A stretch of DNA of 64,000 nt, taken from the NCBI GenBank assembly GCA_050950025.1, contig JBMNGW010000008.1, positions 1 through 64,000 of the forward strand. Reading direction: 5' to 3'. Within the stretch, counting starts at the first letter, position 1. Each line of letters begins with the position of its first letter. Shown one piece after another: positions 44,735-55,543 of the stretch. The notes under the pieces were generated by a model. That model saw only the letters and a program-made list of their open reading frames with translations. It did no database searches and was not told the DNA's origin. The stretch is from JBMNGW01 sp050950025. GTDB taxonomy: Bacteria; Spirochaetota; Spirochaetia; Sphaerochaetales; Sphaerochaetaceae. Made by a program: the position numbers and the translations under genes.

Positions 44735-47700
44735 ATGAAGTACCATACGACGATTGCTAACATCATCTTTTCCATATTGCTCCTGTGTCTTGTAACTGCA
44801 CTCGCTTTGGGCTTGCTGATTTCAATAAGCTCTTTGCCGCTTTCCCAACTGTTACAACAACGTACTGTTGAGCTTAGTGGCGGTGATAACCAGTTATCTG
44901 TGCAATTTACCGCCTTTGATGCAAACCTCTTTTCCCGCATCGTTGTTCACAAATCTTAATGTGACCCCTTAGTGACAACAGTTTTGCCCTGAATGCAGAA
45001 AAAGTCATTATTGACCATCCTGCTTATCGGTTTTTATTTTCATCTTTGTTTCCTTCTGTGCTTAAAGTAAAGCTCATTGGAGCCCAACTGGCAGTAAATC
45101 TCCCTTTATCAGCAGCTGATACTCTCTTTTTACCTTTTGATCTTCGTATCGATGTCGCTTCTTCTTCTCTTTCTTTAACCGATGAATCAACTGCCCTTAG
45201 CTTCAAAGATGTGGATGGGCAAACTGATGGTGGAGGATTTAGCTTTATCATCGGCTCAACTTACCGTTGGCCAAATGGATGGCACTGTTGCCTCTGTAGG
45301 TCTGTTGGAATCTGCCAATCTTTCTGTGCAGGCCCTTTATGGTAGTCAATTCCATCTTCAAGCCGATTATCTGAAGCTTATCTCTGAAACAGGGTCGGCA
45401 CAAATGGATACGGTGGAACTGAAAGCCCTGTTACCAAATGCTTCTGCTGATCATATTGAGCTTAGCCTTTTAAGTCAGAATCTAAAAATCGAAGGTGATG
45501 AAACAGAAGCGAACATCCACGAAATAGAGGCGGTGGCTTTTTTAGACCACCTTATACCGGCTTCTTATACTGCTTCATGCTTCCTCTTTGGAAGGGACAA
45601 TGCAACAATGGGGATTTTTAACAGGGCCTCTGGGAGTCCAAAAAAAAGAGAGCGAAATGGCAACGACGTTTGCAGTCTCTTCTTCGTTGTTAGTACACCA
45701 GAGCTCAAACGTTGCCATTGCCGATGCTTTTAGTGGCACATTTGACTATAAAGAGGGGGATTGCTAATGCCCGCTTGCACTTAAGCAAAGCAGAGGTAGT
45801 TGCCCCAGAACTGCTGTTTGACAGCCCTCTCCAACAGGTGGTTCTTTCTGATGTTGTGCTCACTGCTTTAGCCCATGATCAGACAAAGGATCTGCATTTT
45901 GAAACGAGCCTATTGAGTTCAGTTACCACAAACTGGGAACAGATGCCAAAATTTGAAAGCGAACTTTTTGGTGATGCTAGTTTGACAGAAGAAGGCGGTT
46001 TTGAATTTAACCTTGATTTAAGAAATATTGATGCCCAGAACTTCCTTTCCCAGGGGAACGCTCAATTGAATTTTGCCAATAACCTCTTAGAAGCTCACCT
46101 CTTTTTCCCCGATGGGATGAGCGCCGATGCTTCCTATGCCTTTGATTCGCAAATAGGAGCGGTGAATTTTCGCTTCGACTCGTTTGCTTTGGCGCGTGTT
46201 AAAGATAGCATTCCGCAAGCAAAGGAGCTTATAAGCGACTCAACGAAATTATATGGCAATGTGCACGCTACTCTAAGTAAGGATACTTCTTTTGGGCGGG
46301 GGAGTGCCGAGCTAAGTATCTCTAATGTACATATTGGGGGAAACGAGGTTACTATCGGCTCTACGTTTAGCGGGTCGATGGACAGCTCATTGATTAGTGT
46401 TGATTCTGTGGCAGTAACCAGCGAAGATTTGCGACTTAGTTTCAGTGGAAAAATTGACCGCTCCACGTTTATTCCCGAAGGGGTCATTGCTTTACGTGAT
46501 GCTCAAAGCGGTCAAAGCTTAGTAAGTGCCCAATTCACTCGCCAATCGAATCAAGGGTACAGTTACCATATAGACAGTGAAGTGCTTTTGCAAACAACTG
46601 TTCAGGGGATGGTGAGCTGGCAAGAAGAAGACCTATTGACAGCCAAAGCCGATTTAGTTCACAAAGATCTCTCATATCCGCTAGAGCTCTCCTACCGCAG
46701 CGGCCAACATAGGCTTTTACTTGGCAGCCGTTTATCACAGGCGAGTATCGAGTTACCCCAAAATAGTCCTTACCTTGGCTTAAAAGCTGAATTACATCAG
46801 CTTCCTCTTTCGCTATGGGGGCAAACAGGCTTGCTTTCAGCCAATATCGATGCAGAATTCTCATTATTTGAACAACTGTATCTTGTGATGGCCGATAAAC
46901 TGAGATTTGAGGGATTTAGATGGGCCCCACACTTACCATTTGATATCGAATTCAGTGTTGAAGCCGATCCTAAAGAACTACGGCTAAGCTCTATAGAGTA
47001 CCGTGATACCTTTGGGACCATCAGTGGTTATTTGACCGTGAAAAACAACACTCTTGCACAATTGATAAGCGGCACATTCAATAATGGAAGTATTGAAGGA
47101 GTGTTAAACGGCAGTGATGAATCAATGGTGGGAATATATCTTTACTCAGAAGAAGCTGAGCCCTCAGTCCTAAAAGGGGCCACTCGGTTGAGTCATCTTA
47201 GTATAGAGCGCTTTGGAATCGGTCAGAGTGGGGCTTATGTGGATGCTGTGCTTACTGGGCAAAGCGATTTGCAACAAAACAACCGCCTGTATCTGATGGC
47301 TAAAGGGGAGTTGGGTCCCAACACTCCTTTTTCGTTGGACTCTCATTTTGATGATGCTGGTTTGACTATTGAATCGGCTTCTTTCCGCTTTTTAGATACA
47401 ACTGTGACTTTCTTGCCATCAACAGCTTTGCTTAGTGGCCCACTAAGGGTGCAAGCCAATGTATATAAAGATTCGTTTCTCAGTTACAAAGATGCCTCTT
47501 CTTCGATCTCATTCGATATTGTAACCGACATAGGCCCCTCTTTTTCTGTAGCAGAATGGGTAGGGCAACTCCAATCGGCAGTAAAACAGCCTCCTGTTTT
47601 GACAATTGGTCACACTAATGCTGTGCTCAACGGTGAAATTCATTGGGAAGATGGTATTCATCAACTCTCAGTCAAAGACCACTTTTGGCAGATACAACCG

Positions 47701-49314
47701 CTAAAAGGGGGGAGCGTTACCGCTTTTTGGGATGAGAAGACCTCTGAGTTTAGTCTAAAAACAGACAAAGGTTTCCCGGTGCAACTTAGCAGTAACGGTT
47801 TTATTAACGCTCACCATATTTCTGCAGATATAACCGATTTACAGTTTGACTTACGGCAGGTAAATGCCTTTTTTATTGAACCAATTGTTGAGTTTCAATC
47901 GGGTTTGGTCCATGGAGAGCTCATCGTTGAAGGAGATTTAGCTAAGCCCGAGTTTTATGGGACCCTTTGGGCCGATGCCATAGACTTAACAACCTTTTGG
48001 ACTGTGGGAGAACAACTGAGTCTAAAAAACCCTGTTATCACCATATCAGAGAATTTGGCTGTCACTGCGTACACTCCTATTAGCATTATCCATCAGCAAT
48101 CAGGACGTTTAACAAGCGCTTTGGGACGATTTGAAGCAACAATTGAAAAATGGGATATTCCCCATTACCGCATTGACATAATTGATGTGAAACAACCTAT
48201 CAATCTTTGGCTTCCCCTCTACTCGCTTAACTTTAACGTCGATTCGATGGTGCAAGGCTCTTTTTCCATTGACGGAACGCCCACCGAAGAGACTTTATCG
48301 GGAAACATCCTCGTTTCGGATGCCGTTTTTTCAGTCGGCACTTCTGCTCCTCCAATCTGGTTTGTGGAAAAAGAGAGAACGAGTATCGACATGCATTTTA
48401 AAACGGGGCGCAATGTCTCTTTTTCCTATCCCACCGAAGATTCTCCCATCTTGCGGGCAACATTTGCTGAAGACCAAGAGTTCTCTTTACGCATAGAAGC
48501 TCCTTCGATGGAAGCTGCCTTTAGTGGTGAGCTAGGATTGCGTAGCGGAGAGATTTATTACATTCAAAAAAACTTTTATATTACCGAAGGTTCGCTTAAA
48601 TTCCCTGTGCTCGGATCGACTAGGATGACAACTTTAATGCCTACGGTGAGCCTCAGGGCACGGCTAAGAGAGTTTGAAGCCGATGGGAATAGGGTGGATA
48701 TCTACCTAATTTTGCAAGATGATCCGCTTAATGCCATTGTCCCCCGCTTTGAATCAATTCCCAGCCGTACCACCAACGAAATTTTGGAACTCTTAGGACA
48801 AAGTATCATTTCAACTGCCGCTGTGGGCCAAGGAGGGCTACAAAGTGTCTATTCAGTAGCCTCAGCTGCAACGGATGTTTTCAGTCGTTTGGGATTGTTG
48901 CAAAGTACCACTATTAGTCTTGGATTTTCTCGCGTCATTCGCCAATCGTTGGGACTGGATGTCTTTACTATTCGGACAAATTTATTGCAAAATATCCTCT
49001 TTGAAACATTGACCGGTTTTGGTTCTGATACCTCAGCTAGCCCGCTAGCCCGCTATTTAGATAACACCACTATGTATATCGGCAAATATTTGTCCAATCA
49101 ATTGTATTTGCAAGGAATGCTCCATTTTAGACGGGCAATTGGGGGCCGAGGTCCCTCCTTTATGGCCCATGATTTACGCTTGGATACAGAACTGAGTATT
49201 GAGTGGTCCAACCCGTTAGCGACTTTCAGTTTTTTCACTCAGCCCGAAGAGTTGTCCGTTTTCCATTTATTCGATACTATGGGAATTAGCGTTACCAAAC
49301 GCTTTGATTTCTAA
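44735..49314 (+). pseudogene. tamB: TamB-like translocation/lipid-transfer protein, frameshifted at its 5' end
   Basis: Very large inner-membrane-anchored periplasmic protein of the AsmA/TamB family that bridges the envelope and works with BamA-type proteins or moves phospholipid. It starts with a membrane anchor (TTIANIIFSILLLCLVTALA), then a long beta-rich body of repeats, and the TamB (DUF490) end: GELGLRSGEIYYIQKNFYI, EILELLGQSIISTAAVGQGG. The last 1200 residues are open (frame from 45712), while the first about 1000 bases need at least four shifts, near 44945-44965, 45218, 45590 and 45760. Repaired length is about 1525 aa. bamA follows directly, as in Treponema. Confidence 0.82.
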
Positions 49315-49327
49315 AAAAGGAGACCAC

Positions 49328-52300
49328 ATGCTGCGCAAATTGGTTTCATTGTTTATCGTATCGGCTGTGTTGTTTTCACTAGCAGCAGCAGAGGTGCCGA
49401 GTTCTGATGCGTGGTGGGTAAATAAACCCATCGAACAGTTTGTTTATGTCGATTTGCATGATGTAGAGGCATCAGTCATTGATCCGTTAGTCCAACCCTT
49501 GCTGAACACCCCGTATGACCAAAAAGCCATCGATCAACTGCAAAAAAGATTGATGGAAACACACCTTTTTCTCTCGGTGGAACTAATTCCATCCCGCTTT
49601 GATCAAAGCCGTGATCGCGTGATGATGTATATTGAGTTTGTGGAGCGGCAAAAACTGCAAAAGATAACCTTTAGCGGAAATACTATTGCCACTGATCAAG
49701 AACTGCTGGACGCTATCGGTTTACAAGAGGGAGTTTTATTTGATGCCTCCCACATTGATGCGGCTGTACAAGCCATTAAAAGAGTATATCAACAAAAGCG
49801 GTACGACCGAGTTGATGTTATTCCTTCGTATGAGACTGACAGTTTAGCAACCGGCATTGATTTGTCTTTTAAACTGACCGAATATGAGTGGTATGCTAAT
49901 AAGCCCATCAGAGGCTTTACATTTACGGGGCTAAAAAATGTCAGCCAAGATCAATTGGAAGATTTGGTCTATCCGTATGTGGGACGAACCTTCAGCCAAA
50001 GCTTATATAACGAAATAGAGGCCAAACTCTATGAATTGCAACGTTTTAGCTTGATTCAAGCTGAAATTAAGCGCGGGGGGACAAGCGGTAATGATGTTTA
50101 CATCTCTATTGGTGTGACCGAACTGCCTGTTATTTCAGCTATCTCTTTTACAGGAAATGCCGGCATAAAAGCTAAAACCTTGGAAGATAACCTCACCATT
50201 AAAAAAGGAGACTTTGTCTCCATCTCCTTAGTTAATGCCGATAAAGAGGCCTTAAAAAAGCTCTATGTGCAGCGTGGGTATGCTGAGGTTGAAATCGATT
50301 CTTCGTATGAAGTAAACGAAGAGACAAATCGAGTAGAACTCTTATTTACTGTACAAGAGGGCTTGCAATCTAAAATTCGGGAAATTGTGTTTGTCGGCAA
50401 TGAGAATATGAGTGAGTCGAGCTTAAAGAAAGAAATTTCCTCTAAAGTGCAATCTCTATTTAATAGCGGCAATTATGAAAAAGCGAAAATTGCTGCCGAT
50501 ACGCAAGCAATTGCTCTTGCTTACCAAAAGCGGGGCTATATTGATGTTCAGGTCCAAGAAGGACCCTCTGAAGAGCTAAGCAGTGATGATGAAAATGTAC
50601 GCCGATTAAAAGTATCATTTCTCATCGATGAAGGAGAACAATGGTTCTTTGACGGCATCAGTGTACAAGGAAACACGATTTTCTCTGATGAAAAAATTGC
50701 CTCTTTGCTCTATATGAAAAAAGGGAGTGTTCTTGACATCTCCAAAGTGCAAAGTGAAATAGGCAAAATTGCCGATTTGTATTGGGATGAAGGGTATGTG
50801 GAAAATACTATTGATATAAGTGAAAAGCGTGACGATGAGACTCGCTTGGTTGCCTATACCGTCATCATTGGCGAGCACGGACAAGCCTCCGTTGAACAGA
50901 TTCTTATCCGCGGACTGACAAAGACAAAAAGCTATGTCTTGGAGCGGGAACTGGAATTAAAGCCAGGTGATATTTTCAGCAAAGACAAATACATTCGCAG
51001 TGCCCAAAACCTCTACAATACTGGCTTACTGGTCAACCTTGAACCATCTATTAGTTATGGAACCCAGCCCAATTCATTAATTATTACCTACGATGTAGAA
51101 GAGGGCAACCAAATGAACATCGGCTTTGGGGCGACATTTGGAGGCAATGTGGAAGGATTCCCTGTCTCCGGGTTTTTGTCTTGGAGTGATACGAACGTTG
51201 GTGGTACCGGCCGTGATTTGGAGATTATGACAGAACTCTCTCCCAACTCCCAAACAGTATCCTTGGGCTTCAGAGATACATGGGTGAAAGACAAGCGGTG
51301 GAGTAACGGTTTAAATCTTTCGTTTAACCGCAGCACCTATGCTAACGGTATGCAGCTAGCCGACCATTCTCCCACTTCGGAGCTGAGGGGCAATCAAGCT
51401 TTCCCCAAAGGCTATACAAGTTATGAGCAGTGGAAAGATGATCGGTTTGCTGTTCCTGATGAGCAGTTTTTAATGCCGTATCAGTACCTTAAATTTTCTT
51501 TGGGATATACAACCGGTTACACCTTTATGCTTCCCGGAGGAAGATTGTCGTTGTCTGTAGGGCCGACGGTTACCCTTAACAGGGCCTTATTTGATGCCGA
51601 TATCTACACCCCCTTTGATTATCTAATTGGCAAATACCAAGAAAGCTGGCAGTTTTCCAACCGTATCGGAATGGGATTGAGCTGGGATGGACGCGATTTG
51701 ATTGCCAATCCAACTAAAGGCTATGTGATTACTCAGAATCTTACCTATGCTGGGGGTGTGTTAGGTGGTTTGTCCAACTATATGCGCACTTCTACCAGTG
51801 CTTCCGCCTTTTTGAAAGTCTTTGAAATACGGAAAGAGAAAATCACTCCGGCGGTAGTCAGCCTTAATACGACCGTCTCTTTCATGTTTGACCAATATTT
51901 CCCCAAAAGCGGTGATTGGAGCAATTGGGAAAAGGGGATAATGGCCTCTAAATATGAGTATTTGTATATCGACGGAATTACAATCGCCCGCGGTATATCC
52001 CCCGAATTCTATTTTGAGTTCTTATGGGACTCTTCGTTGGAATTCAGTATTCAGCTTGCTGAAAATATTTTGTGGGCCGAAGCTTTTATCAGTGCAACTG
52101 GCGGTTCTGCCGACTTACAGAGTGTCGGTGTTTCGCCACTAGGGTGGTACTTTGGTGCCGGTATTGGCATCAAGTTAAAAGTCCCGGGGTTCCCCTTAGG
52201 ACTCTATTTAGTCAAAAATGCCCACAAAATAGGGGATGACGCTTTTGAATGGGAAGGAGGGCCCATTTTCCATAATGCAGGAGTCGATACAAGTGGCTTG

Positions 52301-52336
52301 AAGCTGGTCCTTGCCATTACGACCAGTATTTATTGA
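49328..52336 (+). CDS. bamA: BamA outer-membrane assembly factor, seven POTRA domains
   Basis: Omp85 protein (1002 aa) that inserts barrel proteins in the outer membrane. Signal peptide LRKLVSLFIVSAVLFSLAAA. By eye there are seven POTRA units: about 29-107, 108-187, 188-267, 268-347, 348-438, 439-519 and 520-595, each with a pattern like ITFSGNTIATDQEL (IxFxGNxxxxxxxL). The barrel runs from about 596, with GRDLIANPTKGYVI and end VLAITTSIY. Units 1 and 3 share W-x-x-NKPI at their start. ATG 49328 has AAGGAG 6 bases upstream. The usual count is five POTRA; Treponema BamA is some 840 aa. Confidence 0.95.
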   Translation: MLRKLVSLFIVSAVLFSLAAAEVPSSDAWWVNKPIEQFVYVDLHDVEASVIDPLVQPLLNTPYDQKAIDQLQKRLMETHLFLSVELIPSRFDQSRDRVMMYIEFVERQKLQKITFSGNTIATDQELLDAIGLQEGVLFDASHIDAAVQAIKRVYQQKRYDRVDVIPSYETDSLATGIDLSFKLTEYEWYANKPIRGFTFTGLKNVSQDQLEDLVYPYVGRTFSQSLYNEIEAKLYELQRFSLIQAEIKRGGTSGNDVYISIGVTELPVISAISFTGNAGIKAKTLEDNLTIKKGDFVSISLVNADKEALKKLYVQRGYAEVEIDSSYEVNEETNRVELLFTVQEGLQSKIREIVFVGNENMSESSLKKEISSKVQSLFNSGNYEKAKIAADTQAIALAYQKRGYIDVQVQEGPSEELSSDDENVRRLKVSFLIDEGEQWFFDGISVQGNTIFSDEKIASLLYMKKGSVLDISKVQSEIGKIADLYWDEGYVENTIDISEKRDDETRLVAYTVIIGEHGQASVEQILIRGLTKTKSYVLERELELKPGDIFSKDKYIRSAQNLYNTGLLVNLEPSISYGTQPNSLIITYDVEEGNQMNIGFGATFGGNVEGFPVSGFLSWSDTNVGGTGRDLEIMTELSPNSQTVSLGFRDTWVKDKRWSNGLNLSFNRSTYANGMQLADHSPTSELRGNQAFPKGYTSYEQWKDDRFAVPDEQFLMPYQYLKFSLGYTTGYTFMLPGGRLSLSVGPTVTLNRALFDADIYTPFDYLIGKYQESWQFSNRIGMGLSWDGRDLIANPTKGYVITQNLTYAGGVLGGLSNYMRTSTSASAFLKVFEIRKEKITPAVVSLNTTVSFMFDQYFPKSGDWSNWEKGIMASKYEYLYIDGITIARGISPEFYFEFLWDSSLEFSIQLAENILWAEAFISATGGSADLQSVGVSPLGWYFGAGIGIKLKVPGFPLGLYLVKNAHKIGDDAFEWEGGPIFHNAGVDTSGLKLVLAITTSIY

Positions 52337-52346
52337 TAGGGGAAGC

Positions 52347-54951
52347 ATGGAACCAAATATCGCAACACCTATGATGGAGCAATACCTTTCTTTGAAGCAG
52401 GAGCATCAAGATGAGGTACTCTTTTTCCGGTTAGGCGATTTTTATGAGATGTTTTTGGACGATGCCAAAGAGGTTTCCCAAATACTAAACATCACCCTTA
52501 CCAGTCGTAACGGGGTTCCTATGTGCGGCATTCCGTATCATGCAGCTACCGGTTATATTAAACGCCTTCTTGATGCGGGTAAAAAAGTAGCTATTTGCGA
52601 ACAAACAGAGATGCCGGGCCAAGGCCGCTCTATTGCCAAGCGGGAAGTAGTCCAAATTATATCACCGGGAACGGCAGTGGAAGAGGAGTTTTTGGATGAA
52701 ACGAAAACATCGTACCTGCTGGCCATCTCTTTTCATAAAGAGGCTATCTACTGTGCTTATAGCGATGTTTCTAGCGGAGTGCTTCATCTTGTTGATTTGC
52801 CTTATGAAAAGAAACTGGAGGCGCTGTACAGTTTAGTTGAACAATTACAGCCTAATGAACTCCTTCTTAATGAAGAAGATTATTTCTCATTTGCACTGTT
52901 TGCCGCATTTGTTGATGAACAGTCCATGGCTAAAACACGCTTACCTGCCTGGTATTTTTCCCAGTCGCAAGGCTTGAGTCTGTTAAGCTCTCATATGGGA
53001 ACTCTTAATTTAAAACAATTTGGCTTGCAAGACGATAGTTTGCTACTTGAAGCAGCAGGAGCGCTGTTTCGCTATTTACAGCACACAGCCAAAAATTCAC
53101 TCATTCATCTTCAAACACTTACACTAGTAGAGCAAAACGATTATCTGCTCATCGATGAAGCTTCACGGAAAAATCTTGAGTTACTGCATAATCTGCAAGA
53201 TGGCTCGGAACAACGAACTCTTTACAGTGCCCTAAATAAAACGACAACCCGAGGTGGCTCTAGGCTTTTAAAAGAGTGGATTGCTTCGCCTTTAGCCTCT
53301 TTGGCAGCTATAACTCATAGGCAACAGTGGGTAGAGTGGTTCTTTGAGCAAAACGATGAGAGGGGACGAGTCCGCTCGCTTTTGGCCAAAGTGCGTGATG
53401 TGAACCGCTTGGCAACACGAGTCTCTATGAACCGCAGTCAACCGCAAGATCTTGTGGCCATTGCCAATGCCATTCAATGTTTTTTTGAGCTGACAGAAGT
53501 CCACCAAGAGCGCTATCTTTCGCTTTTGGGCTTCCATGTAGAGTCCAAAAACATGGAAAATATTGTCGATTTGATGGATCTTATTTTCCGATCGATTAAC
53601 AGCGAAGTGCGCGGTAGCTATGAGATAGGAAATGTGATTACCACAGGGTTCAACAGCGAATTAGATGCCAAGCGCTCTTTGGCTCAAAAAGGTTTTGACG
53701 CTGTTGGAGAATATGTGGAAAAGCTGAAGCAGGAAACAGGGATTAATGCTATCAAAACAGGCCAAAATAAAATTATTGGCTACTATGTGGAAATATCCAA
53801 ACTCCATTCCAAAGCTGTGCCCCCCTTTTTGTTTCGCAAACAAACCTTGGTTAACGCCGAACGGTATACGACCGAAGAACTCTCTTTATTGGAACAAGAA
53901 ATTAATAGTGCCACCGATCAAGCTGCCCAATTAGAGAGAAAACTCTATGATCAGATAGTAGAATCTTGCAAAGAGCACACGGCCACTTTACTGAGTTTAG
54001 GACTCTTTTTCTCCACCCTCGATGTGTTGCAATCGTTAGCACATGTGGCTCACAGTGAACACTATTGCAAACCCTTAATGGTAGAAGAGGATGTTTTAGT
54101 TATTGAAGAGGGGAGGCATCCGGTTGTAGAGCAACATTTGAAGCGAGGAGAGTTTGTTGCCAACAGCATTGATTTGACGGCAACTGATCGCCGCTTTTAG
54201 CCTGATTACCGGACCTAATATGGCCGGTAAATCGACCTATCTTCGACAAACGGCCCTTATTGTGCTGATGGCCCACCTTGGGGCTTTTGTTCCGGCAACA
54301 AGTGCGACCATCGGTATTGTCGATCGGCTTTATTGCCGAGTGGGAGCTTCTGATAACTTAGCTAGAGGTGAATCAACATTTCTTATCGAAATGCAGGAGG
54401 CTGGTTATATTCTCAGAACGGCTACCTCCCGCTCATTGGCTATCATGGATGAGTTGGGACGAGGAACGAGCACTCAAGATGGTATGTCAATTGCCTATGC
54501 CGTCATGCGAGCCATGATTGAAATGAACGTTAAAACGCTCTTTGCTACCCATTATCATGAGTTAACGATGCTCGATACCAGCGGTATGCAGCTTTTGACT
54601 TTGGAAGTCACTGAAACCAAACGCTCCATTCTCTTTTTGCGCAAAGTAAAAGAGGGGTCTGCTCCCAGTTCCTACGGGTTGCATGTAGCGCGCATGGCAG
54701 GCTTGCCTCAGCATGTTATCGCAGAAGCTTCAGCTTTTCAAAAGCACCATTTTGCCGATTATGCTCTTAAAGGGGACTTGCTGCAGCTCGATTTATTTAC
54801 CGGCAGTGTTGCTGAGCATGCTTTAGTTGCCGATGACCTGTATGACGAGCTAGCCAAGCGAATTCGTTCTTATCCGTTGGATGAGATGACTCCCTTACAA
54901 GCAATGCAGTTTCTTGGTGAACTACAAGAAGAATTAGAGAAGCAGATCTAA
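52347..54951 (+). pseudogene. mutS: DNA mismatch repair protein MutS, one frameshift
   Basis: Mismatch sensor ATPase, about 868 aa when repaired. Mismatch domain with the wedge motif FFRLGDFYEMF, then GVPMCGIPYHAA, the core and clamp, and the ATPase domain GPNMAGKSTYLRQTA, DELGRGTSTQDGM, FATHYHELT. An extra T in the run 54195-54198 breaks the frame; three T give DRRFSLITGPN. ATG 52347 follows GGGGAAG by 4 bases, 10 bases after bamA. In Treponema an OmpH/Skp gene lies between bamA and mutS; it is absent here. Confidence 0.95.
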
Positions 54952-54962
54952 GAGCCCTCATA

Positions 54963-54991
54963 TTGACAAGAAAGGGGGAATCTCATAAGCT
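54963..54991 (+). promoter_or_regulatory. Candidate rimP-nusA operon promoter
   Basis: TTGACA (54963-54968), 17-bp spacer, TAAGCT (54986-54991). The -35 is consensus, the -10 weak. It predicts a leader of about 57 bases before rimP which contains a terminator. Confidence 0.45.
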
Positions 54992-55017
54992 GTAGCCAGT
55001 GAGAGCAGTTTTTTGGG

Positions 55018-55043
55018 GGATCGCAAGTGCCGATCCTTTTTTT
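55018..55043 (+). terminator. Terminator/attenuator in the rimP leader
   Basis: GGATCG (55018-55023), 7-base loop, CGATCC (55031-55036), then seven T. It ends 11 bases before the rimP ATG, downstream of the candidate promoter. It can be the mutS terminator, an attenuator of rimP-nusA-infB, or both. Confidence 0.7.
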
Positions 55044-55054
55044 ATGGGTATCAG

Positions 55055-55543
55055 ATGCAAAACAAATTAAGAGAAGACCAGTTTTTCCAACACATAAGTG
55101 CCTTGTTAAGGCCCACAGGATTACTGGTTGTGGACGCCAAAAAGCAGAAAGGGAGAGTGGACACCCACGCCGTTGTTATTATTACCAATAGCGACCATAC
55201 GGTGGGTATTGATGAGTGTACTCAAGCCCACAAGATTATCTTTGCCCGCTTGGCGTTGGAGACAGGACGAGAACATCTTGATTTGGAAGTTTCGACCCCC
55301 GGTGTACAGCGGGTTTTCAAAGATGTGTGGGAGTTTTTCCTCTTTACCGGTAAACGGTGCAGAGTCTACGACAATTTGAACAACTGCTGGGCTGAAGGAA
55401 TTATTACAGAACCGACTGAAACGGAGATTGTACTCTCAGACGTTTCAATCGATGATAGCAAACAACTGCTTCAAGACTACCGCATTCGGTATGAGAATGT
55501 GCAAAAGGCGAAATTGGCATATGCATGGGAGGATATGAAATAA
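55055..55543 (+). CDS. rimP: Ribosome maturation factor RimP
   Basis: 162-aa 30S assembly factor. Conserved acidic stretch EHLDLEVSTPGVQRVFKD (the family's LEVSSPGxxRPL), and the SH3-like C-terminal domain GKRCRVYDNLNNCWAEG. The start is ATG 55055, with only GGG as ribosome site; the upstream extension to 55013 would run through the terminator. First gene of the rimP-nusA-infB-rbfA-truB-ribF-rpsO group. Its stop forms TAATG with nusA. Confidence 0.9.
   Translation: MQNKLREDQFFQHISALLRPTGLLVVDAKKQKGRVDTHAVVIITNSDHTVGIDECTQAHKIIFARLALETGREHLDLEVSTPGVQRVFKDVWEFFLFTGKRCRVYDNLNNCWAEGIITEPTETEIVLSDVSIDDSKQLLQDYRIRYENVQKAKLAYAWEDMK

Noticed and set aside
46134..46487. 117-codon minus-strand frame inside tamB
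   Set aside because: No ribosome site or promoter; opposite an open TamB frame.
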